Source: Stictocephala bisonia (lineage: Eukaryota; Arthropoda; Insecta; Hemiptera; Membracidae). Taken from it: a stretch of 64,000 nucleotides of DNA. Position numbers and translations under genes: made by a program. Below are positions 12,667 to 24,454 of the stretch, one piece after another. The DNA is taken from NCBI GenBank assembly GCA_035578905.1, contig JAQJVL010000565.1:1-64000 (forward strand). The letters run 5' to 3'. Positions within the stretch are counted from its first letter, which is position 1. Each line of letters opens with the position of its first letter. The notes beneath the pieces were generated by a model. It ran no database searches. It had not been told where the DNA came from and saw nothing but the letters and a program-made list of their open reading frames with translations.

Positions 12667-13003
12667 ACAACAGAATCACTAATATTAGGTTAAGCATACT
12701 AAGCCCAACAACAGAACCACTAATATTAGGTTAAGCATACTAAGCCCAACAACAGAACCACTAATATTAGGTTAAGCATACTAAGCCCAACAACAGAACC
12801 ACTAATATTAGGTTAAGCATACTAAGCCCAACAACAGAACCACTAATATTAGGTTAAGCATACTAAGCCCAACAACAGAACCACTAATATTAGGTTAAGC
12901 ATACTAAGCCCAACAACAGAACCACTAATAATAGGTTAAGCATACTAAGCCCAACAACATAACCACTAATATTAGGTTAAGCATACTAAGCCCAACAACA
13001 GAA
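12667..13003. repeat. 41-bp minisatellite, left half, about 8 copies
   Basis: Almost identical units of AACAGAACCACTAATATTAG then GTTAAGCATACTAAGCCCAAC, 41 bp each, with very few substitutions. The same unit resumes at 13755, so this is the left part of one array split by an insertion. Confidence 0.97.
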
Positions 13004-13754
13004 TGTGACATTTCAATTTTTTGCTGTAAATAAAGTTATATTACAGTCAAGACTTTAAGGTAAACAGTTATCATGTGTGAACGATCGATTTGTAAACGAT
13101 TGATGATCAGCTGTTATTTATTTTAACTTAGTTTATTCATATGTATGTTTCTAACATTTATTTTGTTTTCTGTTCAACAATAAGTTATGTTTTGGGAATA
13201 AAACAGTTCAGTTTTTCTGTTCACACTAACATGTTGTCTTTTTAAATTTGGTGACGAGGATAAGTATTATTTTGTTTTGTGTTTAGGTAGTTGTGTTTAG
13301 TTTAACAGTTTTCTTTTTGTTTTTAACTCCTGGCTAGCCACAGGGAGAAATATTTATTTACATAGTTCATGATATCAAAATCAAAATCATTTATTTGTAG
13401 TTTGAAAATTTAAAAATTGTATTACAAAAGTCATATAATTAAAATAATTATGTATTCATCATATATATGTTGATAGTGTATATAGTGCTAGAACGAAACT
13501 TTTACAATCATCAGTACATCTTACACTTGCAGGAAGGTTTCCTTGTTGGAGTCCTGCCATTCTTAGGTCAACAAGGTGGTGCCCTAATCCCTAGCTACTT
13601 GGATTGGAATCCCCTAATGATGAACTTGGAAACATTTATTTTATTTGGGTGATATCTATTCAAAACTTTTCCCTTATACTTGGCCTGTCTCTTAGAAGAA
13701 CCCCCCCCCCCTTTATCCCTGAGCTAGCAAAGTTTTATACGGACAGACGTGACA
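13004..13754. mobile_element. 751-bp insertion in the 41-bp array, LTR-retroelement-like
   Basis: The 41-bp array stops at AGAA (13000-13003) and resumes at the same unit position with AGAA (13755-13758), a 4-bp target duplication. The inserted DNA begins TGTGAC and ends GTGACA, that is TG...CA, as LTRs do. At 13249-13260 it contains TGGTGACGAGGA, which resembles the tRNA primer-binding sites of Ty3/gypsy Mag-like elements (from memory). No second LTR copy is visible inside. It is therefore either a solo LTR with a chance PBS-like motif or a deleted element. A run of C lies near 13701-13711. Confidence 0.55.
13375..13665 (-). repeat. Possible LINE 3' tail inside the insertion
   Basis: Read on the minus strand, this stretch ends in AATAAATGATTTTGATTTTG, like the simple-repeat tails of some insect LINEs. 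No reverse transcriptase motif is seen. If correct, the insertion is itself composite. The small open frame 13467-13652 (+) is not supported as a gene. Confidence 0.25.
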
Positions 13755-14079
13755 AGAACCACTAATATTAGGTTAAACATACTACGCCTAACAACAGAAC
13801 CACTAATATTAGGTTAAACATACTAAGCCCAACAACAGAACCACTAATATTAGGTTAAGCATATTAAGCCCAACAACAGAACCACTAATATTAGGTTAAG
13901 CATACAAAGCCCAACAACAGAACCACTAATATTAGGATAAGCATACTAAGCCCAACAACAGAACCACTAATATTAGGTTAAACATACTAAGCCCAACAAC
14001 AGAACCACTAATATTAGGTTAAGCATACTAAGCCCAACAACAGAACCACTAATATTAGGTTGAACAAACTAAGCCCAAC
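13755..14079. repeat. 41-bp minisatellite, right half, about 8 copies
   Basis: A continuation of the 12667-13003 array with the same unit and phase. It shows slightly more substitutions (AAACATAC for AAGCATAC, TGAACAAAC in the last unit). The extra divergence is what array edges and long-separated halves usually show. Confidence 0.97.
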
Positions 14080-15604
14080 GTTTCTTTTATTAAGATCAGA
14101 ATAAAAGAATAAAAAAAGATTGTACATGCATTATAAAAACTATTTTGCCAAAACAATATATTTTCCAACTCTAATCTTTGGATCTACATAAAATTCATGT
14201 AAATTTTTTCACTATACAGCAGCATTAAGTGGCTCTGGTAATCCCTATTGTAAATATTACCAGTGTTAATCATGACAAAAGAAGATTAAACCCTAATGAA
14301 ATGGATAATCCTGAGTTTAGTAAAAAATAGCATCACTTTATCTTATTCTCATTTTCCGTATAATGTTTAATTACCTCTCTTTCGATATGATTTATTACAG
14401 TGAATTCCTATTTAATTATTGATAAATAGTCTTAATATATATTAATATCATAGTTATTTGTTTTTATATTATAACAATATGACTGAGTTATAACAATACT
14501 ATATTTGATCTTTTTTTCTTTTTAATTTTGAAATGGTTTAACTCACCATTATTACAACTTAAAAATAAATAAATAAACTACCAAACATTTACAATGAAAG
14601 GATTACTATGTATTCTCTGTAACATATGCATATATATTAATTATTTGTTATGACTAACTTGTGTACATCTGTCATTGATATTATCTTAACAAAATTCATT
14701 TTGTAAAAATAATACAATTTAAAATTGTTATAAATATCCATAAGACGAAATGTAATTTCAGCATATCACTTCCAAAAGATCCGTTGAAGTAATCTTAGTT
14801 CACAAATCGAAATGACTGTGATTGGATTGCTTTATAATTTCTTTTATATATCATTTCTTTGCAGGCATTAAAAAATTATATAATGAAAATGACAGTTACG
14901 TTGAACGCTGAATACTGCCTAAAAATAGTTGGTTAGAACTCGATACCATATGAGATATATAGCGTCATGAGAACATTGAACATCTGCTTATGTTTTTTCC
15001 TCGGTAGGGCCTCGTAGCTAAAACTTTGTGACGTCAGCTTATTGAGGAGTCCCCTTTACATATGGAACTATGAAACATGTATTAGCTCTAATTGTATTAA
15101 ATATTTTTGGACAGATCCATAGTTATAAGTAAATTTATTTATACTCCATAAACATGTATTTATTTACATTTATATAAACTTAAATTTTTTCAATACTGAT
15201 AAAGAATCGAAGGAAAAACTAAATTATTAAAATACATGGTTAATAAATAAATAAATATTTATATTAAAGTAATACATTAATACATTTTAATTTTAAAATA
15301 AATAACATTGTACTACTCACATTTAAAAAATTAGCCTTTGTATGTTGTTGAATGTTGTTTCTTAAATCATGTTAGTAGTCAATATTTTTAGTAATAACCT
15401 TTGATTGTGTTAGGGTGGGTTTCAGCTGATTTTACTTGAAAGTATTTAAAAAGTTTAACTTATTTAACTGAACTGCTCCAATTTAAATTATGTATTTTCA
15501 AACGAGCTTGTTTTCAAGTCATTCATGGAATTACCATGAGATTAAACTTAGGTTGCCAATTTTATGTTAATGATTCCGATTTAATTCTCATTTATTTATC
15601 CTTT
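14080..15604. other. AT-rich, unassigned
   Basis: About 1.5 kb with no gene, RNA or transposon end recognised. Confidence 0.5.
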
Positions 15605-15940
15605 GACAACATGTTACCTTAGCTACCACATACCTACATAGAGCTGGGGTTGTCAATGGCTACGTCAGTATATGCGGGTCGTGCAGTTGACAGCATGTTA
15701 CCTTAGCTACCCCATACCTACATAGAGCTGAGGTTGTCAATGGCTACGTCAGTATATGCGGGTCGTGCAGTTGACAGCATGTTACCTTAGCTACCCCATA
15801 CCTACATAGAGCTGGGGTTGTCAATGGCTACGTCAGTATATGCGGGTCGTGCAGTTGACAGCATGTTACCTTAGCTACCCCATACCTACATAGAGCTGGG
15901 GTTGTCAATGGCTACGTCAGTATATGCGGGTCGTGCAGTT
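15605..15940. repeat. 84-bp tandem repeat, exactly 4 copies
   Basis: Units start at 15605, 15689, 15773 and 15857, all beginning GACARCATGTTACCTTAGCT and ending GGGTCGTGCAGTT. They are almost identical, with one or two substitutions per unit. Such homogeneity suggests recent expansion. The unit is GC-richer than the surroundings and has no open frame worth reporting. Confidence 0.97.
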
Positions 15941-16274
15941 GATGACGGTAAATTTTCTCTTACAACAATAAAACCAATACTAGTAATTTAACTTTTATAT
16001 TTTTCATATCATATTAAATTTGTTTCCTGGTAGTATTTTGAACAGTTTTTTATACATATTTTTATGATTAACTTTAAGACTATGGGCTTCTCAACCAACT
16101 TGATTACAAATCACCATTCGGGATGAAGGTCATAATATCAAGTAGAACTACATTATCACCAGACATACCTTCGAGGTGGTTGCTCGGAAAACTGGTGAGA
16201 AGGTGTTGAAATATAAATAACCTTATCATAGATTGTTGAAAGTTAAGCGGAACATTCGATTTGTTTAGTTGTAG
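15941..16274. other. Spacer between two 84-bp arrays
   Basis: 334 bases of AT-rich sequence. Nothing recognised. Confidence 0.45.
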
Positions 16275-16610
16275 ATTAATTAGAGTACCCAACTTTTGTT
16301 TATAACTACTGTAATTAATTGTTTCACACTTGAAACTTTTACTCTCCAGGTGGCAAATATTAATTAGAGTACCCAACTTTTGTTTATAACTACTGTAATT
16401 AATTGTTTCACACTTGAAACTTTTACTCTCCAGGTGGCAAATATTAATTAGAGTACCCAACTTTTGTTTATAACTACTGTAATTAATTGTTTCACACTTG
16501 AAACTTTTACTCTCCAGGTGGCAAATATTAATTAGAGTACCCAACTTTTGTTTATAACTACTGTAATTAATTGTTTCACACTTGAAACTTTTACTCTCCA
16601 GGTGGCAAAT
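16275..16610. repeat. Second, unrelated 84-bp tandem repeat, 4 copies
   Basis: Units begin ATTAATTAGAGTACCCAACT at 16275, 16359, 16443 and 16527 and end with CTCTCCAGGTGGCAAAT. They look identical. The 28-codon period keeps a minus-strand frame open across 16104-16544, encoding a perfect 28-residue repeat. The frame owes its length to the repeat. It has no signal, domain or splice context, so it is not called a gene. Confidence 0.97.
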
Positions 16611-17604
16611 ATTATGCGGTGTTGCAAAGATTTTTATGACATTTAAATGTTGAATGGATTTATTTTACAATAAATAAATAATGTTTTTTTACTATTAGTC
16701 AGTTACAGGCGTAATGCATACTAGCTGATCTATAATTAATAGTAAAACAAATGTAATTCACCGTTGATCAACTTGAAGGGCAATATAAATATCACAAGAT
16801 AAATTACATTAGCACCAAAAACCTTCATGAATGCAATGCAAACAAATGGAATTTTTATCATGTTACTGGGTTTTAAGTACAATCATTAATTTATAGTATT
16901 TGTAGAATAAAGAAAAACACATATTGAAAAAGTGAAAGCATGTGTGTGTAGCAATAGTTTAATTTCGGGAATTTAATGTACTAGGACAAACAAATATCAA
17001 CATAACAAAATAGATATACTTATAAATAAACAAAAGTAGTTATGAAAAAATTCAATGAAAATAATTATTTTTATTTCTTATGTACATTTGCATATTCTAC
17101 TATACCAATATTTATTTATAAAAACGAAATTAATGTTTTGACGTACTGATCTCATATAGATATTCAAAATTATTAAAATATAACTTAAATTAAGTTTTTT
17201 CCAGGACAATACTTTAGCTATCTAATTTTCAATTAAACCATCTATTTTACTATGACATATTACTATTAATAAGTTGATAACATCAGAATATAGATAGTAA
17301 AAAACAAGCAATAAATATAAATACAAAATTCAAACATATACATTAATATGAATAATTACTATTCAGCAAACAGTTCTTAGTTTGACGAATTATTGTAATT
17401 TCCTTGTTAGAAATAAACAAATAAGCAAATTACACAGAATATTCCCAAAGTAGTGGAAGTATTGGAATAAAATGTAATACATTAGATAAATATATTTTTA
17501 ATTTATATATTCTTAATTTAAGTGAGAAAATTGCTACCGTATAATGAGTTTTAATAATCATCTAAAATATTTCTTGAGCAGAAAGGAAAAAGTTGGTAAT
17601 TCGT
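16611..17604. other. AT-rich, unassigned
   Basis: Nothing recognisable is seen. Confidence 0.45.
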
Positions 17605-18216
17605 GATAAAGCTACCTTAAATACACACGTATAGAGGTGATGGCCAACCCTTCAATCCATACATGGACAGTGGTTATGACTCACCCACAAACCCATACAA
17701 TATGTACAGTGGTGATAAAGCTACCCACACATACACACGTACAGAGGTGATCGCCAACCCTTCAATCCATACATAAATGGTGATTATGGCTCACCCACCC
17801 ACCCATACATGTACAGTGGTTATAAAGCTACCTTAAATACACACGTACAGAGGTGATGGCCAACCCTTCAATCCATACATGAATGGTGATTATGGCTCAC
17901 CCACCCACCCATACATGTACAGTGGTTATAAAGCTACCTTAAATACACACGTACAGAGGTGATCGCCAACCCTTCAATCCATACATGAATGGTGATTATG
18001 GCTCACCCACCCACCCATACATGTACAGTGGTAATAAAGCTACCTTAAATACACACGTACAGAGGTGATGGCCAACCCTTCAATCCATACATGGACGGTG
18101 GTTATGGCTCACCCACCCACCCATACATGTACAGTGGTGATAAAGCTACCTTAAATACACACGTACAGGGGTGATGACCAACCCTTCAATCTATACATGG
18201 ACAGTGGTGATAACGC
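17605..18216. repeat. ~106-bp composite minisatellite, about 6 copies
   Basis: Each unit holds three related sub-units of about 35 bp: a TACACACGTACAGAGGTGAT block, a CCATACATGAATGGTGAT block and a CACCCATACATGTACAGTGG block. Between them lie GGCCAACCCTTCAAT and GGCTCACCCACCC. The sub-units resemble each other and the 36-bp unit at 9.4 kb. The ~106-bp period is therefore a higher-order trimer. The open frame starting at 18197 runs out of the array into unique sequence and is not credited. Confidence 0.9.
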
Positions 18217-19892
18217 TGCTTCTACAACGGTATTTGTTGTTCGAACACATTGTTGGGGAAGAATTATTTTTCAATGTTTGTCTGTTTCGGAAGTCACATT
18301 AATAATTTTGTTATTTCTCGTCGATTCAGATTTTATAAAACATTTGAATCAAGAAACAAATATGTTTATAGAAAAGCTAACACTATTTTAACATTACTTA
18401 CGTTCATTCTAACATAAATTTTTCTAGATACTTTATTCCCTCTTATATAACTGGTTAATATTCGTAATTGACTTGCCAATGATATAGTTAACCAACCTTA
18501 ATAAAAATACTGGTTGAATAATCACAGTGTACCCTAATTATCATTGAATTTTTTTAAGAAATCAGCATATTAGATAAGTGTATATCATTTATTTAATAGG
18601 CATATCTACTTCAATTAAAACTCTCTGTTTTAAATTTATGTTTTTATGTTGTTTTAAGAGATAAATGAGAACATACCCACTTGCTCAAATCGATAATGTA
18701 GAGCACCATATCTGTGCGACGATGTATGGCAGACGTGAAGTGTGAATACCAATGATATGGGGGTGGAGGGACAAGTGACATAGGGGTATATCAGAATTTT
18801 GAATGTGGCTCCACAGTACTGAGTTGCTTCATTCATACCATATTATAGAAGAAAATACTTTACTTTGAATGGTTAAAACACGTGTTGCCAATTTTGTTTA
18901 ATATATCACCAGTTTCTTCCAATATTTGTTGAAAACCCCTTGTAAAAAGAGATAGTCATGTTTTGAACGTCTGTAACTCAACACATTCATACTCTAAACG
19001 ATTCGACAGAAGTTATTTTTTCTTAATACCTTGCTAATATATAAACAAAAACAACAAAGGAAGTTGTGAATTGTGAGAAAAAATGTTAAAAATCCTGTTT
19101 TATGAAAATAAAGCATTCTTTTGTCTTATACTTTACCTAAAAGTACATTTCTTACCTGATACTGAAATTTTTTAATTTCTGCCCTCACCAACGTTTCCAA
19201 GTTAAGATCTATACCCATTAATTTCCATCAGGTTATACAAACAGTCATCACCTCCATCACTATTTTGCGATATTTTAAACTTTCTTTCCTGAAATGCTCA
19301 TAGTTTGTAGACTCCTAAAACTCAGATTAACTTTGTTCAAGACAGAACCAATAGTTTAAAAGCTTTTCTGATCCTCGGTAGGGCCGACATTTTATTAAAA
19401 ATAACATTTTAATAACAACATCGTCATAAGATGCCTTATTAAATTGTATCCTGCCTGTGTTAACGATGTAAGTTAATATTTTTAATATTCTTCATTCGAG
19501 TGTGGATATTTATGGTTTTAAGATAGGGAAGCAGGTTTACCAACGTAATATGTAGAATCAGACTTCTTTAAAACCATAGATGAACTGATGGTTTCATTCC
19601 TAGATCTTGGTTCTACTTGCTCTGAACATACACATTCAGAATGTTTCATTTAAGGCATAAATTAGGGTTATCTGTAATCTCTTGTGTTATGTCACTTGTC
19701 AAGGATTTGTCCTAAGTGGTGCTACTAATACATCTATATTTTGTTCATTTATTTGTTTTAGTAAATTTATTTACATCACTCGGGCATTTTAAACAAATAC
19801 TCACTCCCACAGATATGCAACTAATTGGGACCCTTCGGTACACAGTAAAAAGCTGCCATATTAAACGTAATGATCCCATAGAATATCCTACT
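18217..19892. other. Unassigned AT-rich sequence
   Basis: About 1.7 kb. A somewhat GC-richer patch near 18660-18840 and a GTAAGTTA donor-like site at 19447 were examined. Neither sits in a convincing exon. No RNA gene was found. Confidence 0.45.
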
Positions 19893-20060
19893 ATTTATTT
19901 TATTTATTTATTCATAAGACACCGATCTTCAAGATGTGGGCGAATATGGATTTCGAATGAGTGTGATGAGTATAGAAGAGCGAATGTAGTCATTGTTACA
20001 AATTAAGGCCCACTATTCCTTAGAAAGTGTCATTAATTAATAGTCCAATGACAAATGAAC
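19893..20060 (+). repeat. Dispersed repeat family D, copy 2 (longest)
   Basis: It contains the shared blocks in order: TTCATAAGACACCGATC, GATGTGGGCGAATATGG, TTTCGAATGAGTGTGATGA, GTAGTCATTGTTAC, GTGTCATTAATTAATAG and CCAATGACAAATGAAC. It is the longest copy in the window and the best guide to the family's extent. Confidence 0.8.
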
Positions 20061-23000
20061 TAGTTGTTCACTTTGCCAAACATGTATTATTATTAAGTTT
20101 CATTTTATGATATGTCAATTATAAAAAAATAACACGTTTAAATTTATTGGAAATGCACCATACCTTGACAAAGTTAGCTTGCAATTATATCCTAATAAAT
20201 ATAATTTTTCGTAATTTTTTCAGGGAAGGACAAACATTTAATAATATATCCATATTTATTCTTCTGCAGTTTTAATGTGGTAGTTCCAATTCATCTTAAA
20301 ATTTGTTATGATAAATTATACAGTTTTTACTCATATGAGCAAGTTTTACGTATTTTTCAATGCTTTGTTAAAAAAACTGCTATACCTTAAGGCTCATAGC
20401 ATAATAATAATTTGTTAAGATACTATAAATGACTAATAAAAAATCACCGATTTTAATTAGAATCTGATAAAATATCCAATTACTGTCAGGAAACACTATT
20501 GTAAGGTATAACAATCATGTTTCCCTCTTCAAAATTAATATTTAGTAAATAAAATTACGGGTTGGGAACGTACAATTAATTGTTTTTTGTCACGTTGCTA
20601 TTAGATATGACTCATATCAGATTAATACTATTTAGACCATAAAACATTTTTATAAGTTGCTTTAATTTATTTGTTGTATTGATTTTAAGTTTTTGTCATA
20701 CAGACAATGAAAGCTGAACTATCTAATAAATGTAGGGATAAAGAAATAATATATCAACAATAATACATAGTAACAAAATCATAAATGAACACTAGAAGAG
20801 CTTTTAATATTAAATATTGATTAAGGTTGAACTACGCGTGCAAGTCCAATAAACGTGGTCATTAAACTACGTGCATGTGTAATCTACTTGCACACGTTGA
20901 ACTGATTAAACACGAGGTAACTAACTTGTTTGAGTTCAAATACTTGTCACACATTTATTAATTTGATGATTTAATATATTTCTAAGAGTTAATTTACTCG
21001 TTCAAGTTAGTAAGTTTCACTAAAGTAGATAATACTGTTTACAGTGTAGTTTTGTTAGAAATGCACGATTTATACTACCTATACAAGTTTAAATACTGTT
21101 GTCATGATAATATTTGTACATGTGTGATTTAAGTAATAATTATTTATCTGTAAGTGTTTAATAATTACTTGTTTGACTTAAAGTGTAGAAGGGAGACTTC
21201 AACTATATAAACAAGCAGTTTGTTATAAAGTTCATAAGCTTGTGTGTTTGTTCTTTGAATGTTATTTACTAACAATTTTCTGTAGGTGCAAAATTGCTCA
21301 TACCAAATTAAAAAATTTAACTACTAAAGGATTTTGGTCTATTGCATATTTATAAATAATTTAAAGGATTACAATTGACCTATACATTTATCCACGAATT
21401 GAAAACACATTTTAATATCAAATTTATACTGAAGAGGTGAGATGTATATATATATATATAATATAATGATAAAATCATTATTTAGTTAAATATGTCCAAT
21501 ATGCTGTAACTGTAATTATTGGGGCAGTTAGTATGGAGGTAAATGGACGTCTCCCGCAGTGTTAAGGTCCTTTGATCAGTCTGAGATATCTCCAGTCCTC
21601 CTTCAAAGAGATAAACCCTGATGGTCTGCCTTTGACTGCCCATTCGCTTTTCATCTGTACCCACACATTAACTTCCCCTTTTAACTACTGAAGGACATAT
21701 TTATTACAGCATTTCCAACCCCTTTCTTTGGAAGAACGCACACAATACAATTACATAGTAATAATGTTGTTAATGCCGTCTCATGATTGATTGCTGACAT
21801 TTAAATACCATTATATAAATAAATCTAACAAAATATACAAACGGCTATATAAATTTACACTAATGTATGGTGTAACATGAATCATTAAACTCCCATTGGC
21901 ATATTTTTAACATATGACTATACTTCAATATCTTACTTTCATATAACATGGTTAAATGACCATAGGTATTCTAATTTCATTTATTTATCCTACCACAGTT
22001 ATTTCTCAAAACTAACAATCAAATATTACCAGTCTCGTGCACATAAATCATAGCGATGTAATGTTTTTAATCGAAACTTAAGGCTTTTAATCCTTACGTA
22101 GGCATATAACGTAAGGTCTACTCATGAAATTAATATTACTTTGTTATAAAACAACGTAAAATTAATTTAATGAGCTTATTAAGAAAAAGTCATAAGACCT
22201 ATATTTTTTTCTTTTAAGCAAAATAAAAGTGACTTTCAATGAAATATAACCAAATGATGATTTTCATGGTAGCATTCTATTTCAGAAAGGAAAAGGTTAT
22301 TAATATTTTTTTTAATTTACCATCACTATACACTTTCAAAAAAATACCAGCAGATGTAAATGATTACAAACTAAGTTCACTAGGCTTTTAATAAAAACAA
22401 CGCTTCCCAAAATTTAATATTTGTTGAAATGTATATTAGTTCTTCATTAATATTATTATACAGCAAAAACCTAGGCAAACGCTACAAATTGTCGTATTTT
22501 TAAATCTTTACATCCAATCTCTGTAACACACACGCTGTAATCATATTTTGTATGCACAAAGGCATACGCCTTAACAGTACAGTATTAACCAGTTATGAAT
22601 TTACAACTAATACTTTTCCAGAAATATTCATAAATATTTTATTTTAAAAAATACACTGATTAAGACTGAGAGTATTCAGGACTCTATACTTGGTATTCAT
22701 TATATCAATTAAAGTTTGAACTCTCCAAATTTAACTGTTTTCTAGGGTAAACAATGAGTTTTAATATAGAATTCAAAGTACTACGGACGGGGAACTGTTT
22801 TTTAGTTGCTAGAAGATTCGAGAGGTTTTAGCCAGGGCCTACAAACGTGAGCAAGACGATCTTACGTGATGAGGGTTGGACATTCCATTTATACAACAAA
22901 TGAGATCCAATTATGCTGATAAGGGCTGCTTGCACAGGTGAAGAAATATTCCTCACATTTATCAGTCTATTTCACAACGCCTAAATAACCCATTAATTTC

Positions 23001-23348
23001 CGAAGTTATATTATATATAATTATGAAGGGCATTTGAGTTTGTAAAGGTACAGAGCACTTTCAAGAAGGCGTACATATTTATATAATGAACTGGATTTGC
23101 ATGTACAGTATGCAAATATTTGCTGAAAAAAAACTTTTTAAAAACAATTACATAACATTTTACGAACATGGTTTTAGCTAACACAAATAAACAAATTGAA
23201 CGTAATTAAAATTTATTTAGCAATAATTTAATTATTGAAATAAAGATAATGATACAGCAAAGTAACAATATATTTGACGAGATATACAACGTACTGTATG
23301 TTGTTAACGACGAGATTAACAAAATCCTTCGTTGTTGGGATGAGCTGG
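20061..23348. other. Long unassigned AT-rich stretch
   Basis: Around 20820-21260, motifs such as TACTTGCACACGTTGAA, ACTTGTTTGAGTT and ACTTGTTTGACTT recur loosely, suggesting an old degenerate repeat. A (TA)n tract sits near 21447. The minus-strand open frame 21482-21664 is slightly GC-richer but has no recognisable motif. Nothing else is supported. Confidence 0.4.
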
Positions 23349-24110
23349 AAGTCGTCATTGCCAGAGGGATCCCTGGGACATCGAGTTCAAGATTGCTACT
23401 CGGACGTACCGAGGAGAACCTGAGAAATTGATTATAAGTTTATTACTTGGTATGTACTAGGAATATCTGATACATACAGTAAAAGATTGTTACTCGGACG
23501 GTGCCAGGGATACCTGGTACCTCGAGTACAAGAATGTTACTTGGGCTTTCTAGTAACCCCTTGGGATCTTGAGTACAAGATTGTTAGTTGAGTGGTGGCC
23601 AGGGATATCTAGTACCTCGCGTACAAGATTGTCACTCGGGCGCACCAAGGGAACCCTGGGACCTTAAGTACAAGATTGTTAATTGAGTGGTGGCTAGGGA
23701 TATCTAGTACCTCGCGTACAATATTGTCACTCGGACGTAACAAGGGACCCCTGGGACCTCGAGTACAAGATTGTTAATTGAGTGGTGGCTAAGGATATCT
23801 AGTACCTCACGTACAAGATTGTCACTCGGACGTATCAAGGGACCCCTGGGACCTTGAGTACAACATTGGTACTCGTACCAAGGGGCACCTAAGAGATTGA
23901 GTAAAAGATTGTTTATCGGACGTATAAAGGGACCCCTGTGTCCTTGAGTACAAGATTGTTACTCACACATACCAAGGGACGACTGAGAGATTGAGTACAA
24001 GATTGTTCCTCGTATGGTGCTTAGATACACTTGGGACTTCCAGTACAATATATTACTCAAACAACGTCAAGGGATACCTGGGTCTTTGAATACAAGAATG
24101 CGATTTGGTT
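23349..24110. repeat. Degenerate 47/95-bp repeat array, about 16 sub-units
   Basis: The motif GAGTACAAGATTGTTACTCG, with AAGGGACCCCTGGGACCT between copies, recurs every 47-48 bp. In the middle the units alternate between a GTCACTCGGACGT type and a TTAATTGAGTGGTGG type, giving a 95-bp dimer (starts 23669, 23717 and 23764). Divergence is far higher than in the 41-bp and 84-bp arrays, so this one is older. The left edge overlaps a short open frame (23249-23431) that is not credited. Confidence 0.85.
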
Positions 24111-24454
24111 GGTGCCAAAGGATCCATCAGCAATATTGACAACAGCTTGATAGTAAGGATGGTGGTGTCATCCTCCTTACCATCTAATTAAAAAAATATG
24201 CAGAAATATGCCACATTTAAGGCATCCAGGCTTTCATTGCCGATACATTTTTTAACACTACCCACTGGACGGAAAATAGGGAACTGAGAACCCAATCTTT
24301 CCTAGGCGATGTCTTGATTGCGTACGGTTTTGAAATTGGTAGAAAAATACGAAAGTTCGTATTCGAGGGTTTTACTAATTAGTAAGCATGATGAATTAGT
24401 TTAGTATCATTCTATTTACCCAAGGTGTATGACCTGTGTAGAATTGAGTTTAAT
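24111..24454. other. Unassigned
   Basis: The sequence lies between the repeat array and the minus-strand LINE tail. No feature is recognised. Confidence 0.4.

Noticed and set aside
12667..14079. A CRISPR-like array (41-bp repeats)
   Set aside because: The units are contiguous with no unique spacers between them. The context is eukaryotic. The single break is an insertion.
16104..16544. A 146-residue minus-strand repeat protein
   Set aside because: The open frame results from the 84-bp period. The unit copies are identical, so no selection can be seen, and there are no domains.
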